Positions 24,382-37,377 are shown, counted from the stretch's first letter. The stretch is DNA of 64,000 nucleotides from Leptodontidium sp. MPI-SDFR-AT-0119 (GCA_020726505.1 JAHLEZ010000005.1:3100001-3164000); one strand, 5' to 3'. Notes: a model not told the origin generated them from the sequence alone. A program made the numbers and translations.

Positions 24382-26287
24382 AGAGGGGGCGGAGGATTTC
24401 AGTGACTTGTTTTGTAGGAGAGGAGAGGAGAGGAGGGTCTGGGTTTTGGATTCTGGGTTCTGGATATCTTACGGCTTTGAGTTGGGTATTAGTAGAGGGA
24501 AGTGAAGGGAGGGTAGTGGAAGTAGGGAGGAATTGGAATAGGAATAGGAAATTGGAATGATAAATTATTCATTATATGACTAGCATTAAGGCATAGTAAT
24601 AATAAGATGGTAAGTTTTGCGTTGTCAGAATTATGTATGGATATGAATAGAATGGAGTATAATTGATAGATGTCACTCATTGTGAATCTGTCATGATAAT
24701 GTGAGATGATTTTCTCTCTCTGTGTCTCTGTCTCTGTCTCGTAGTAAATAGACTTCAAGAAATAGTTGAGCCTAGGGGGTTGGGAGTGAGAGGGGAAATG
24801 GAGCATCGCCACAGGCATGTATACATACGTAAGTATAGGGGATAAGGATGAGTAGAAACATTTTAGTCATACTACATGGGTCCATAGAGATTCCTAAAAC
24901 TTCGAACGGAAAAACAAGAAGTTCCTTTTTTTTATGTAGGAAGAAATGAACACTTTTGACAACTCACTCGGGCTGTGTCCAGGATTTCTGGATTTCATTT
25001 ACGGATATCCTTTCTATCCTATCTCATCCTATGTCATCCCATCCCATCCAATCTCTCTTTTATCATGCAGTCCCTAACCTTCCCGTTACTCACGCATATA
25101 TACATACCCATACTCCCCCCTCCCATCCCCTACCGAAGTATCTTCTCACACCACGAACTTCGAATATAAAATATTAAAAAAAGCCTCACTTACAAAAGCT
25201 ACACACAAGTGAGCGCTAGATACTATAATATAAGTAAGTAGAGATCAAACCAAGCTGACCTAAGTCAAGCCAAACACCAAACTAAAGCAAACCAGCGAAG
25301 AGTAGGAATAAAAGCCAGTAGAACTGTTTAAATACTGCACAGAACTTACTTAAAAAAAAAACTATAGTTACTAACCCAACCATTCATACTGTTCAACTAA
25401 TTCACCAACTGGCGTAACCGAAATCCAGAAAGAGTAAAGATTTCATACAGTATTAAACCTAACACCCGTATCTCTATCTCTTTCTACCCCTAATACTTGG
25501 AAAAACAGCAAATAAGGAACAGGATAGGGAAGAAAGAGAAGAGGAGGAATATTGCCATGGTGTTATATCGATTCAGTGGACATCGTACTGGAGTTTGGAT
25601 GACGGAGAGGGGGGTAGGGACCTGGGGAATAAGCGGGGGATGTTGATGAATTTATGAAGCATACGATACGATGGAGAAGTAGGCAAGGTAAGGAAAGGGC
25701 AGGCAGGTAAAGGGACTCTCGGCTGGTTAGTAGAGTTGTTGGGTGATGAGTAGGTACATGTACATAGTAAGATTACCTAAGTAAGTAAGGAGGTAAACAT
25801 GTGGTTGAGCACACGTAAACCCCCTCCCTCATGTAGCTAGCCATCGAAGTTTTTCATTTCGGATCGTAGCGAATGTGAGTTCCCACTTCTTCGTGTTGAT
25901 ATTGATATCGAATATCACAGCAATTCACACTCCTTTGCATATACACAATATAAATCCAACTTGGCTCTTCTCCCCTCACCTCTATTCAACTCACCTGTCC
26001 TCTCATCCAGTCTTACTTCAAGTATATCTTAAAGCAGATGGGAAAAAAAAGGACAAAGAACCAATCGTATCACATTGACTTATTACATAAAAAAAAAGAG
26101 AGCAGAACTCAAAAAACTCCTCACACTCCGGTTTGTTTACCCTTTGACCCAATCCCAAGTATTTCCCTATTGGTAAAAAACAAAACACAGAGGTGGTTTA
26201 TTTCCCCATCCATTGGTTCGTTCGTCCGTCCATCCGCAAAAGCCTTCCTTGCCTGCCTGCCTGTCTATCTAACTTAGACTTTAAAGC

Positions 26288-26363
26288 CAGTCCATTCCAG
26301 TCAAGTCCATTCCAGTCAAGTCCAGTCCAGTCCAGTCCAGTCAAGTCCAGTCAAGTCCGCTCC
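26288..26363. repeat. (AGTCC/AGTCA)n imperfect array
   Basis: About fifteen imperfect 5-bp units (AGTCC, AGTCA and TTCC variants) just downstream of the SHO1 stop codon, probably inside or next to its 3' untranslated region. Confidence 0.8.
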
Positions 26364-26433
26364 AGGCCCAGTCATCTCGTCCCGTCGGATCTCGAGAGGT
26401 ATAGAAGAAGAAAAAGAGAACGCCTTAAACAAC

Positions 26434-27554
26434 TTATAACAGAATCAAGTAATTTGATGGTGCTATACCCGTATCTCCGTTTTCTTTCTTGGCCTGCCAC
26501 CACCTCCCGCTGACGTCGGAGACTTCTAATATTTCGTGCTTGGAGAAGGAGATCTCGTTGGCATCGTCGGGGTTGGCCTCGTACGAGTAGATGGCCTTCG
26601 CTCGGTATGGATATTCTGTTGGCGCTACGACTTCCCCTGGTGTTTGTTGCTGTTGCTCGCTGCTCATGGGTCCGCTGGCTCCGAGGTTGCTGGTGGGGGT
26701 AGGGGTGTTGCCGAATCGTGGCTGGGACGAGCTGCGATCTGCTCCTGCTGGTCCACCTGGGAATCCTGCAACGGGCGATGAAGTCTCGAATCCACCTAGT
26801 TGAGCCGATGTGTACATCTGGGGTGGAACGTTTGATGAGATCGAGGTGTCTGGTCGTCCGTTTCCAATTCCATTTCCATAGCTCATTCCCCTTCCACCTT
26901 GCGAGGTTCTGTGATCTTTGTGGAGAGCGAAGGAGTCGAGGTATGCTCGAGGTACGGCGGAGGGGGTTGATCCGAAATAAAAGATCCACACAATCTGTTG
27001 TTGTCAGTACGGATTTGGGAAAAGGGGAGGGTAGTTGATGGCATACATTTACCATAGAAAGCAAGATGTGTCCAGCAGCGGTTGCCTCCTTAGCACCATT
27101 CGAAGAATAAATTAAAGAGTTGACCGACGAGCTCGTCAACACCAACCCGCAAGCAAGATACCCAACGATAGCAACGTGGTATGTCTGTGTTGTATCTGAT
27201 GCGATGACCACAAATACTCCAGCGATGCAGCACAACATATACGCAATGGCGAACCAGGAATAATTCGGGAAAGCATTTTCGAGTTTCTGTGCCGTTGCGA
27301 TTATGGATCCTACGAAAGCAATAAACCAGGCAAGCTGTGGAATTGTTAGTTCTTGTCTGGACCCTCTTCCCTGAGAAAGAAGCGGAAAGTTCCCAACGTA
27401 CCATAGCAATAGATACCGTCGCCAGCGCGAATGGATCTCCCAATATGTTATCCATACTCATCGTCCGCATACCACCTGTCCTCCGACCCTTCATATCCAT
27501 TCCGCCGTTCATTTTGCGGAGCGATGGCGAATGCAGCGATCCGTACGATGGCAT
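26434..27554 (-). CDS. SHO1: high-osmolarity signalling protein Sho1
   Basis: Plasma-membrane osmosensor and adaptor of the HOG and invasive-growth MAPK pathways. Exons on the minus strand are 27554-27402, 27334-27053 and 26994-26434; 331 residues. Seen: the conserved entry ([16 protein letters not shown]), four membrane spans in residues about 40-150 with short loops, and a Pro/Gly/Ser-rich linker. The C-terminal SH3 domain spans about 274-331 ([15 protein letters not shown], then [15 protein letters not shown] and [10 protein letters not shown]). All family parts are present in the expected order and length. The start is the first ATG ([10 protein letters not shown]); later in-frame ATGs giving MNGGMDMK are possible. 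The upstream 5 kb is gene-free. Confidence 0.96.
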
Positions 27555-30500
27555 AGGGAACAACGGCGTGGGGACCGGTGGCTCCTTGTATGTACCGAGG
27601 GAGGGATTAAGTAGAAAGTATTGACGACGTCAAGATTGAATTCGATTCAATCGGTTGTCGAGTATGGAGCAGACGGACAGTCGGAAGGTAAAAAAGATAG
27701 CGGCAAAGTATGGTGCGGTGGATAACGGTTTCAGCTGAAGTGGCCGTGGCTGAAGCAAAAGGTGCTCACTCCGCGACGAAAAACCCGAGTATCGATGGTG
27801 AGGCCGTACGTTGAATGGACAGAAGTGAATGGCGAGTGAAGAGACGCGGTCGTGAACACTTCGCGATGCTGACAGCCTGTCCAGCAAAGGAAGAAAAAAG
27901 AAGGGGGGAGGGGGGGAGGAAATGTCGATTGTTGGAAGGAGTGTGTAGTCGGTCGGGTCGGTCAATCGATCGAGATGCAATGCAAGAGAATGTGAGACGT
28001 CGAGACGAGAGAATAATGCGGTCGTGGGGATGGGGATGGACGAAGGAGGAGGTGGGATTGGGAGTGGAAAGGGAGGGAGAAGGATCCAGGTCTCGGTCTT
28101 CGCTCTCTCTCTTTCTCTCAATCAATCAATCCAGGGAGGCGGGATTGGGTGGGTTTGGGTGCAAGTAAAGTAAGGTAGGATGGGTGTGGGTTTTGGCGGA
28201 GAGGAGAGAGGGTACGGGTACTGTACTCCGTACGGTAGGATGTGGTCCGGGCGCTGGCGCAGGGCAGAAGAGGACAGGGCAGGCCAGGGTGGAAATGCGT
28301 AAGACCGTAGACCCGATATGATGCCGCACAGAGACGAGATGAGACGAATACGACTGGATTGGGAAGTGTGTGTGTGGAGTTTGCTGTTGCGTTGCGTTGC
28401 GACTTTTCTTCAATCAGGCAGGCAGGCCGTCCTTCTGCGGCTGCTCGTGCACGTAGGTAAATGTAGTTTTCGTGTGGAGGGGGAAAAAAAGGAGTTGATG
28501 TCCAGTGTCTTGGTTTGGTGCAGAGCTAAGGCAAGGAGGTAGAGTCAGTCGTAGTCGTAGTCCGGAGGTTTCTTGGGCGGGCAGCGGGTTGAACTGGGGC
28601 GGTGCAAAGCGATGCAATGCAATCCAGTCCAGTCCAGTGCAGCGAGATGGATGCAGATTGGTCTGGACCAACGCTGGAGAGCCAGTTGATGGCGACAGAG
28701 GATGATCTGCTGTGATTAATTACGCGGCTACCGGCAATGATAGGGCAGGCCAGGGCAGGGCAGCAGGGAATGAATGAATGAATCGCTCTTTTCTCCTCTT
28801 CTCGTCACGAAGTATGTCACTGTTGTTCCCTTACGTGACCTTTTCCTTCCCTTCTTCGATTATTCGCGTTTGCCGGATCTGGTGCTTGTTGTTGATATTG
28901 ATGCTGGAGGTAAACCCCGTTCCTCTCTGGTATTGAGTGGTGTGGGCCAATCAAAGCGTCCCCGTGAAATTGTCCGGAATAGGCGTGTGTCTTCTTGAGA
29001 AGAAGCCCCTGGATATTCCAATCCAATCGAATCCAATCGTTGCTGAGTTACAGCCTCTCGCTGCTTGCACCTCGCAAAGACAGACAAATGCACAGCAAAT
29101 GCAAAGCAAAGCAACAAGCTCAGGCTCAACACGAGTCGTTTCAAGGGTTGGCTGGTGGCGGTTGGCTCTCGATTAATCTGCTTGACACGGACCTTTTTTC
29201 TCGACTTGATTGATTGCCGATTGATGTGAGGGGGAAGGTGAATCAGGAGTGATGATGAGACGCCCAGGTGAACGTTTTGTGAACGATTTGCTGACGTGCG
29301 TTGATCTGTGATCTTGACTGCAGTCTATCTGCAGGAGAGAGAGTTCGTCTGTTCCGTTCCGCGATGCAGGTGGTGTTCTTTCTGTCTGTTTGGCCTGGAA
29401 GCCTGCTCCTGGAAGTCCGAATCCCGATGGTGTCGTTCAAGTTTTGGCGGTGAGGATAGGATAGGATGTCTTGGCGCTTGGATAAGATATATCCAGCAAG
29501 GAATTGGATCTGGGATGTTATCCTTGTGCTACCTCTACTGGCAAACAAATATATGCTGTGATGATGGCGGCTAAACTAGTCTTGTCTTGAACCGCAAACA
29601 ACCAAGCACTAAGATGATTGATATGAATAATATGATGGGATAAGATAGGATATAAACCGTTATGCTGTTTCTCCCTCTGCTGTCAAAATACGCAGGCAGA
29701 TAAGCATAATAAAAACCGAGTTTTGGCGCGGGAGTGTGAGTGTTGGTGCTGGTCAAGTCCAGTCCAGGGTTCACAGGTTTCAAGTCACTTTTCTATCCAA
29801 AATCGACCGTGGAGGATGCTCAATGGGGTTTTATCTATTCACAGGAATCCTAGCTCTTCAAGAGATCGACAGACAGCTGTCAAGACGATCTCATACCTTG
29901 AAACATTACGACTTCCTCCTGCAGCTTCCTCCTCGCCCTTGAGAAAATCATGGCAGAGCGTTTCGCTAACTGTGCATCTCATACGTTCGAGCTGGGTCAA
30001 GCCACAGCCATGATAATCCCCGAGCCGTGTGTGGCGAATGAGAGAGCCAATGGGTGGGAGAGGGGTGTGGCTGTGCGATGGGGGCTTGGGTTGAATGAGG
30101 AGAGGATTTACCCCACGATCTTCTGGTCTGGATCTTGAAAGATGCGATGTACCCCGTGGAAGAGCACTGAGGTTCTCGGTTGTTAAGGTAGGTAAGCTTC
30201 GTGGAAACTTGACATGACATGGAGTGGCAAAAGATACATCAGCTCATTTCTCCACGTTTGTGAGGGACTGTGCAAATGGCAATGTGATGCAAACTCGGGC
30301 CCTCCCTCACTTGGCTTGGCTGTGTTCCTTGTCCTATCTATCAATTCCATTTGTTTCCCCTGCATTTTTAGCCTGTGATTAGGACCTATCAAGAATTGAA
30401 TAGATATTTCCTGTACTAATGGGGGAGGTATATTGGATTACACAATGCTGACAATTAGAATACGTTGTTTGCTAATGTTTCGTCTCCTTGGATAATTCGG

Positions 30501-32586
30501 TTTTGAGGCCTGGGGAAGAATCCTGAATGGAGACTTGAAAGGTTCTTGCTTGCTTCTAGATGGATATGATCTTGTTTGTCTTCGCATCATCCTCCGTATC
30601 GTCGCCTCGTATCAGAATACTGGGACGTTCTGGATCGGAACGGAGTGATCTATATTTCCTATGCCGTACCACCAGTTCATTATTCATGCATTGATATGAC
30701 AGCTCAGCTGTAACTACAGTAAGCAAAAATGGAAGACCAAGAATCAAAATCAAAAATCAAAAGGCATTAAACAACTACCTCTCTTCAACACATCACTCCA
30801 CCTCCCTTCCTCCTCATCCACGTTACACTTCTCGTTACTATCACAACCTCCTCTCACGTCTCTCCACACAACTTCCACATCCACTTCCACTACGTCCAGC
30901 ACATCAGCCGCAACAAACGCATGAATATCTTCAATGTCACTCAGACCCGGACCAACATGCGATAAATGCCATTCCGTCACCCACATGCATGTCTAGAAGA
31001 CTATCCCTATCCTGAGACGCGGGTATTGCGGTTCCGTTCATGCCGCTTGCTGGCTGGACTTTTCTGTTTATGGACGATGATGTGTGTGTTGTTCCTAAAT
31101 ATCTAAGGTAGGTACTGCAGGTACTCTTTTGTTGGAGAAGAAGAAAAAGGAAGGAGTGGGTGTCTATTCCCAGCGCTACGTATATGGAGGAGGAGTAGTA
31201 TTATGGTCTCGAGAGGGGGATGTTCTGTCGTCATTTCGTGTCTCGGATTTGTTTCTGTTCGGATGTCTGGTCTTGGGTGGTTTGTTTGTAAGCTGGATAC
31301 CTAGCTTCTCCATCTTCTCCTTCTTATTTCGAGGAGGAGAGGAGTGACGGCATTGACTAAATAAAACAGGTAAAAGGAAACTTTATATCATGTCATACCA
31401 TGAGGCCGTCGGTTCGTTAGTGATATTCGCTGGACTCTGTTCTCTACTTTGCAACGCCCCTTCAACTTCCGTCCGTGCATCACCAACTCCGGCATACCCA
31501 CAGTATAACATTTTTTTAATCTCAGTAGTATGTTTTGATTCCCCGAGTTGAGCTATCTGCGTTTTCTGTGTTCTGTAGAGCGTAAAATCCTGGCGAGTCG
31601 AGGTTGTATGTCGATGAGCTGGAAGGCTCGGCTGGCAGAACAGAAACGTCAATAATCGAGGCAATAAAACCTTATATCGAGGGATGAGAAGTAGTGGATT
31701 CCGTTAGGATAGATAAAATAGTCGAAGTATCGAAAGTTGTGGGCAAGTCTTGTGGATTCGGGGTTTGGAAGCGACCGGTCTTAGAGTCTGTAGGTGCTTC
31801 GAATAGCTTTCTCTAATTCCGATTTAATAACTATTAGATAAACAGTTTCAAGAACTTTTGAGGAATTCCCGACTACGGGGCTAGTTGGTGAATTGGTGAA
31901 GAAGCGTGTTTTGAAATGGCAAGTGTTGGATGGCGGTGCCCGTCTTGCTGCTATCATCTTCGACTTGGGCCGGAAACTCCGGATTGAATCTTTCGTAGCC
32001 TGGTTCCAAGGAGACTCATTTCTTCTTTTGGAGTTTGATCGAATGCATTGTCCATTGCTTGGACAGAGCTTCAATTCTCATCCGCAAGAGATTGAGTAGG
32101 AAAGTTTTGTTTATTTCCCCAGACGGAAATTTACCTTGAGGAAGCTAGCTAAGGATAGCCGAGAACGCCTGGACAAGGCTGAAGGCTGAGTGGGGAACGA
32201 TGTGGCTTGACAGGTGGAGGCGGCTCAAAGGAGGTCTGAAGTAATTCCAGGTTCTCAAGCGACAAGCTGTCCATCTTACGTGCTTGCAACCTTTGCAAAC
32301 GACATTCCTCACGACTTGACGACGCACTCATTCCCAAAGGACGACGACTGCAAAGACCACTCCATGCTTCGATAACACGACTCCGATCTGCGCGCTGCAA
32401 TTGACCGTTATTTGCCACATCCGCCCACTCCTGAGCAAACAGACTTCAATGCGCCAATCCTGTTGCGCTTATCGAAATTTCTCGCCATAACCCACTTTCG
32501 AGGATTAACAGACTGGCAGATTCGCGGACCAGAGGTGCCATCTACAGATACCGTTTGAGCGGGTTAGGGGACTTGTTGTGTGTACG
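27555..32586. other. gene-poor stretch upstream of SHO1
   Basis: About 5 kb with no supported gene. The first 500 bp upstream of SHO1 are pyrimidine-rich on the coding strand and probably its leader; low-complexity ORFs lie there. The rest has only short ORFs without domain character. Dispersed simple repeats occur, for example GTTGCGTTGCGT near 28385 and CAGTCCAGTCC near 28625. Confidence 0.5.
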
Positions 32587-34448
32587 ATGGTGTCATACTC
32601 TGCTATGGGAGGTCCAAGTGACTCCTCGTCGGATACGGGAAGAGGACGGAGGTGAGGCAAACCAGACCATACCAAACCAAGCCTACAGGAGGCCCTGGAT
32701 GAATGAGGCTGACAATATTTTGGAAACAGGAGGAGGTCGAGTAGAGCTATGAAGGACCAGAATCTGGGAGGGGAGGCCTCTTGGATTAGTAGCAATATCA
32801 ATCTGGTCAATACCAGTATGATCCCCTTCCCCAATATCCCATTCTCTCCTATCTGATTTGGACGTCGGCATCCTGAATCGTAACGTATTCTGACAAGCGC
32901 AGTTATCGGAGCCGGGACTCTAGCTATGCCCCTGGCCATGTCGCACATGGGAATCCTCTTAGGCACCTTTGTGATACTCTGGTCCGGTCTGACAGCTTCT
33001 TTTGGACTCTACCTCCAGACTCGATGCGCTCGGTATCTGGAACGTGGATCCGCCTCGTTCTTCGCCCTGTCACAGATCACGTATCCGAATGCGGCTGTCA
33101 TATTCGATGCTGCGATTGCCATTAAGTGTTTTGGTGTGGGAGTGAGCTATTTGATCATTATTGGAGATTTGATGCCGGGTGTTGTTAGAGGGTTCAATGA
33201 GAATGCTGATGCAATCCCATTTCTTGTCGACAGACACTTCTGGGTTACAGTATTTATGTACTACCCCCCTTTAACATTTTCCACTGGCATTACTGACCTG
33301 AATTAGGCTTGTTGTTATACCCCTGGCGTTCCTCCGTCGCCTCGATTCCCTGAAGTATACGAGTGTCGTTGCTTTGATATCCATTGGATATCTAGTCATT
33401 CTAGTTGTCTACCACTTCTGCAAAGGGGACACTATGGCGGATAGAGGAGTTATCCGAGTCATCAAATGGGGTGGCATCGTTCCCACCCTCCAGAGTTTCC
33501 CGGTCATAGTCTTTGCATATACATGCCATCAGAACGTAAGACTAACTCCTTCTCTACGGAAACAAAAGTTAATCTGTATAGATGTTCTCTATTCTGAACG
33601 AGATCAAGAACAACTCACCAAAAAGGTTCGTCTGTTTTCTCAGACCTCGAAGTCAAATGCTTACAGTCAATCTAGTACCACCAGCGTAATTGCCGCAAGC
33701 ATCGGCTCTGCTGCCTCCGTCTACGTTTTGGTTGCCATCACTGGCTATCTATCATTTGGCAACATCGTGGCTGGAAACATCGTTGGGATGTGTAAGAAAA
33801 AACCCTCTCACCTCTTTGGCGCCCTAAACTGACATATCAGACATCCCCTCTGTTGCCTCCACAATCGGCAAAGCAGCCATCGTAGTCCTTGTGACATTTT
33901 CCTATCCTCTGCAGGTTCATCCATGCAGAGCATCCATCGACGCAGTCTTGAAGTGGCGGCCGAATGGCCTGCGGAGCGCACGTAATTCTCCTAATGGCTC
34001 ACCAGCACGATCAATGCCTTTGCTCACAGGCTCTTCAGCTCAACCCGTCGCGAGGAACGATACCATCAGCGAGTTACGATTCGCGCTCATCACCACCGTC
34101 GTCATCGTTCTCAGCTACATCGTTGCTATGACCGTCTCCTCCCTCGACAAAGTCCTCGCATATGTAGGCAGCACAGGAAGTACAAGTATCAGTTTCATCC
34201 TACCGGGCTTGTTCTACTACAAGATCTCGGCACCAGACTCGATCCACCACCAGCGTTTGGCGAAGGACGAAGATGAAGCTGAGAGCGATTCCGATACCGA
34301 AGGCCTCCTAGGAGCAAGAAGCCTCAGTTCGAGCCATTGGCGCAAGACTATTCTGCGAAAGCTCTCATTGGCTTTGGCTATCTATGGGCTTTTCGTGATG
34401 ATTTTGTGCTTGGGAACGAACATGTTCTTTACTGGGATTGCGCATTGA
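32587..34448 (+). CDS. vacuolar amino-acid transporter, AAAP/SLC38 family (Avt5-7-like)
   Basis: Multi-span transporter of the amino acid/auxin permease family. Exons are 32587-32651, 32730-32815, 32903-33257, 33307-33535, 33582-33625, 33676-33791 and 33841-34448; 500 residues, phases consistent. Seen: the family entry motif SNINLVNTIIGAGTLAMPLA at span 1, then TSFGL-like and YLERGSASFFALSQITYP segments, IAIKCFGVGVSYLIIIGD, ALISIGYLVILVV, FAYTCHQNMFSI, ITGYLSFG, and a C-terminal set of spans with FILPGLFYYKIS before a Ser/Asp-rich loop. Yeast Avt5-7 branch members move neutral or acidic amino acids across the vacuolar membrane. The branch is assigned by motif resemblance. The first exon (21 residues) is the least certain part. 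An exon of only 44 nt lies at 33582-33625. Confidence 0.9.
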
Positions 34449-34954
34449 GAGGTAGAATATGAAATTGGATATTGCAGTTGCATAGAGAGGAGTTCGGGAC
34501 AGGGAACTATAGGCGTTTTGTGTGCAAAATGACGATTTTTGGCATGATGGGTGTTGAGAGATGACACTGGGTGGTCGTTCGCATTATGTAGATATGAGGT
34601 TGCATAGATTTGGATTGGTACATTTGGGTATATATTTCGGCACTAAATAGATCTTCATATCCTTTAATTGGATATACAATATCCTTTTTGATTCCTAGCC
34701 ACTTGTGGAGTTAAGATATCTCGGGAATAGAGCACTCCTTCCACCTGCACTGAAGTCTGAGCCCGTGTTACTGCTCTACACCTCTTCGCACAATAGCACC
34801 ATCTTCGTAAGCTTCCCAACGCCATTCATATTGATATACAATGCTCTGCTATGCCATGATTTTCATGAAAACGCCCCCATATGCTACAGTATACATCTCC
34901 CTCGTACACACACTCCATGACCATATGTTCCATCCATCCTAGCCCAATTACCCC
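34449..34954. other. convergent 3' region, transporter / bS16m
   Basis: About 0.5 kb of A/T-rich sequence between two convergent stop codons; no gene seen. Confidence 0.6.
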
Positions 34955-35664
34955 TCAACTCGACGCTTTCGGGCGGTATTTAGGTTCCAGTAATCCAGCC
35001 TGTCGTTGATATATCAATTAGCACTCCATCTCCGTAAATCCTCTACTTGCTACATCTCCATATCCTCCCATATCCTCCATGGCCTAGCCAGATCACCCAG
35101 GACCCATGACGCGGATCTCACTCAAAACGTATAGAGAAAGTAAGTCGTGAGATAACTCACCATAGACAACAACCTCCATGCAGGATCGCTCGGCTGCGCA
35201 CCAACACCGAGCCAGTACTTCGCGCGCGCGGAGTCCAGCTTGATGTCTTTAAAGGGCTTGCCTTCGCCGTCGACGGGCGCTTTGGGGATGGGGTCATATG
35301 TGCCTGTTTCTCGGGGAATTGGATCAGCACAAATCCTCTTGTATGTCCCTTCGGTTTTCGCTCTTCTGCTCTGCTCGGTCTCTGATTCTGCCTCTGATGC
35401 TGATTCTTTGCCCAAGTAATGGTATCCTCTATGTGTGTGGGTACGAACCTAGAACTTCAATCGGTTTACTATTCCTCGCTGTCCTGTAGATTGAGATTAT
35501 TAGTATGAGGTAGGGAGAGGGAAAGGTACGGGAAGTAGGGTGAAAGGGAACGAGAAGGGGGAGGAGGGAAGGAGAGAGAGGACGTACCGGGCTTGCGCAA
35601 CGACTATGTTGTAGAATGGAGCTTTGCGCCTTCCGAAGCGTGCTAGTCTTATTTTGACGACCAT
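34955..35664 (-). CDS. MRPS16: mitochondrial small-subunit ribosomal protein bS16m
   Basis: Structural protein of the mitochondrial 30S-like subunit, bS16 family. Exons on the minus strand are 35664-35588, 35482-35448, 35303-35161 and 34999-34955; 99 residues. Seen: the universal bS16 start MVVKIRLARFGRRKAPFYNI, VVAQARTARNSKPIEVLGTYDP, then the LDSARAKYWLGVGAQPSD segment matching bacterial RAxYWLxxGAQPS, and a short tail GLLEPKYRP. The protein is only slightly longer than bacterial S16. Its three introns (105, 144 and 161 nt) are all well above the window norm, so introns make up more than half of the gene. Confidence 0.96.
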
Positions 35665-36062
35665 TGTGATGTGTGTGATCTGGTGTGTGTGTGGTGGGAG
35701 GAGTACCAGAGGGAGATGTGATGTTGAGTATCGCGACTTTTTCGAGGTTGAGGCGGAATTGATGTCCGCTCCGCTCGGGGGTGGACGGACGGGAATGGAG
35801 TGGAGCGGGGCGGAGAGCTTGGAGGGGAGGGGTGATGTCAACTCAGGACTACCAACTATCGGATGATCATTCGACTTTGAACTGGTGATAATTCTCCATT
35901 GATTGTCTGATAAAATAAAATATCAAATTTCACACCTCACATTTCCTCTGCCCGTGATCTCTTGAAGTTCAATTACTAAGGTACCTACTCTAGACGACAG
36001 GATCAAACATCACAACACAAAACAGTCCGAACCGAACTCTCAGCAACTTCAACTCAAGAAAG
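35665..36062. promoter_or_regulatory. divergent promoter, MRPS16 / NAD(P)HX epimerase
   Basis: 398 bp between divergent start codons of two mitochondrion-linked genes. No element was assigned with confidence. Confidence 0.5.
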
Positions 36063-37377
36063 ATGAAGGTGAGTAAATCCATCCCTAGATCTCCCTCAGC
36101 CCTTGTCCTTCCATTTCCCTTCTCGTTCATCCCTTTACTTACATTTCCCTCCGCAGACACTCTCGGCCAAAAACGCTGCAGCGTTAGACAAAGATCTCAT
36201 GAGCATCGGAGCTTTCTCCATTGATCAACTCATGGAACTAGCTGGCCTGTCAGTTTCTCAAGCCGGTAAGTATACGTATACATATACGACTACTCGAATC
36301 TTTTAAATTATATCGATCCAGGAGTTAAGCTTGAGCGCCTGTAGTTTACCGTGTTCATCCTCCAAGCAGGGGAAGGAGGATTTTGGTCGCTTGTGGGCCG
36401 GGGAATAATGGTGAGTTTGCAGTTTGATTTATTTCACTTTACTTCTGAGGTTTTAGGGTGTTTGTAAACTGTATGGACAGAATATCATGAGGAAACTCTG
36501 ATCTGTCGGTTTTGTTTGTTTACTAAAGAAACAAATAGGAGGTGATGGTCTAGTCGCCGCAAGACATCTTTGGCATTACGGATATAAACCCACGATCTAC
36601 TACCCTAAACAGAGCAAGAATGATCTATACCAGGTATGTAAAGCTCCCTAAAGGCTAAAAACGTTTGAGCCACCCCATCTCCTCAATTCTACTCCACTCT
36701 ATCCAATCCTTTATCACATGAGCTCAACTGAACTGACTCTCTCTACCTTTCCTTTACCTTATGTAGCGCCTCTCAACTCAACTCAAGAACCTCGATATCC
36801 CATTCACAGAAGATTTCCCGGCGGCATTGAAAGAAACAGATCATATCGTAGACGCTATTTTCGGTTGGTCCTTGCCCCCTCTTCCCCTTCCACCTAACAC
36901 AGCCCACCCTACCAACCACACTCACACTCACACTCACACCCACACCAGGTTTCTCATTCACCGGCTCAATCCGCGAACCCTTCCCATCCATCATCCAAGC
37001 CCTCCAAGAAACTTCCATCCCCGTCCTCTCAGTCGACGCCCCTTCATCATGGAGTATCGAAGACGGACCGCCCTCTTCAGGTCCAGGATCGGGGTTTAAC
37101 CCGCAGGTTCTGGTGAGCTTAACTGCGCCGAAGCCGCTGGTGAGGTTCTTTAAGGGGAGGCATTTTGTTGGTGGGAGGTGAGTGGTTGTTTCATCTCTCT
37201 CTTCCCTTTTTTGGCTTCAGAGAATACGTTTCAACCTTTATTTGGGGTTGGTCTTGATTTTGACTACGGGGTAGGTTCGTGAGTCCGGATATTCAGAAGA
37301 AATATGATTTGGAGTTACCGGAGTATGAGGGTATCGAGCAGGTTGTGGAGGTGGGGAGTAATGGGCAGAAGTTGTGA
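36063..37377 (+). CDS. NAD(P)H-hydrate epimerase (YjeF_N / NAXE)
   Basis: Metabolite-repair enzyme that interconverts R and S forms of hydrated NAD(P)H. Exons are 36063-36068, 36157-36265, 36345-36410, 36539-36633, 36767-36863, 36949-37177 and 37275-37377; 234 residues. Seen: [15 protein letters not shown], the nucleotide-binding [19 protein letters not shown] segment (split by intron 3), [16 protein letters not shown], the catalytic-site [24 protein letters not shown], and the closing GGRFVSPDI. Length fits the stand-alone epimerase family. The first exon encodes only Met-Lys (6 nt), chosen because it is the only ATG giving an open spliced frame. Intron 5 contains a (CACTCA)n microsatellite. 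A putative mitochondrial form is not evident. Confidence 0.93.

Larger units (their letters stand above)
23333..26433. other. gene-poor stretch with simple-sequence DNA
   Basis: About 3.1 kb between the 3' end of the AreA-like gene and the 3' end of SHO1. No supported gene. It contains GGCAAGGAATGGCAAGG-type repeats (23581-23630), GAGGATGAG/GAATGAG repeats (24080-24117), a poly-G run (24368-24381), GGAGA repeats (24418-24435) and an AGTCC-type repeat (26288-26363). Confidence 0.55.

Noticed and set aside
27630..28121. 163-residue minus-strand ORF upstream of SHO1
   Set aside because: Pro/Ser/Phe/Leu-rich low-complexity translation of a pyrimidine-rich tract; an overlapping second frame looks the same.
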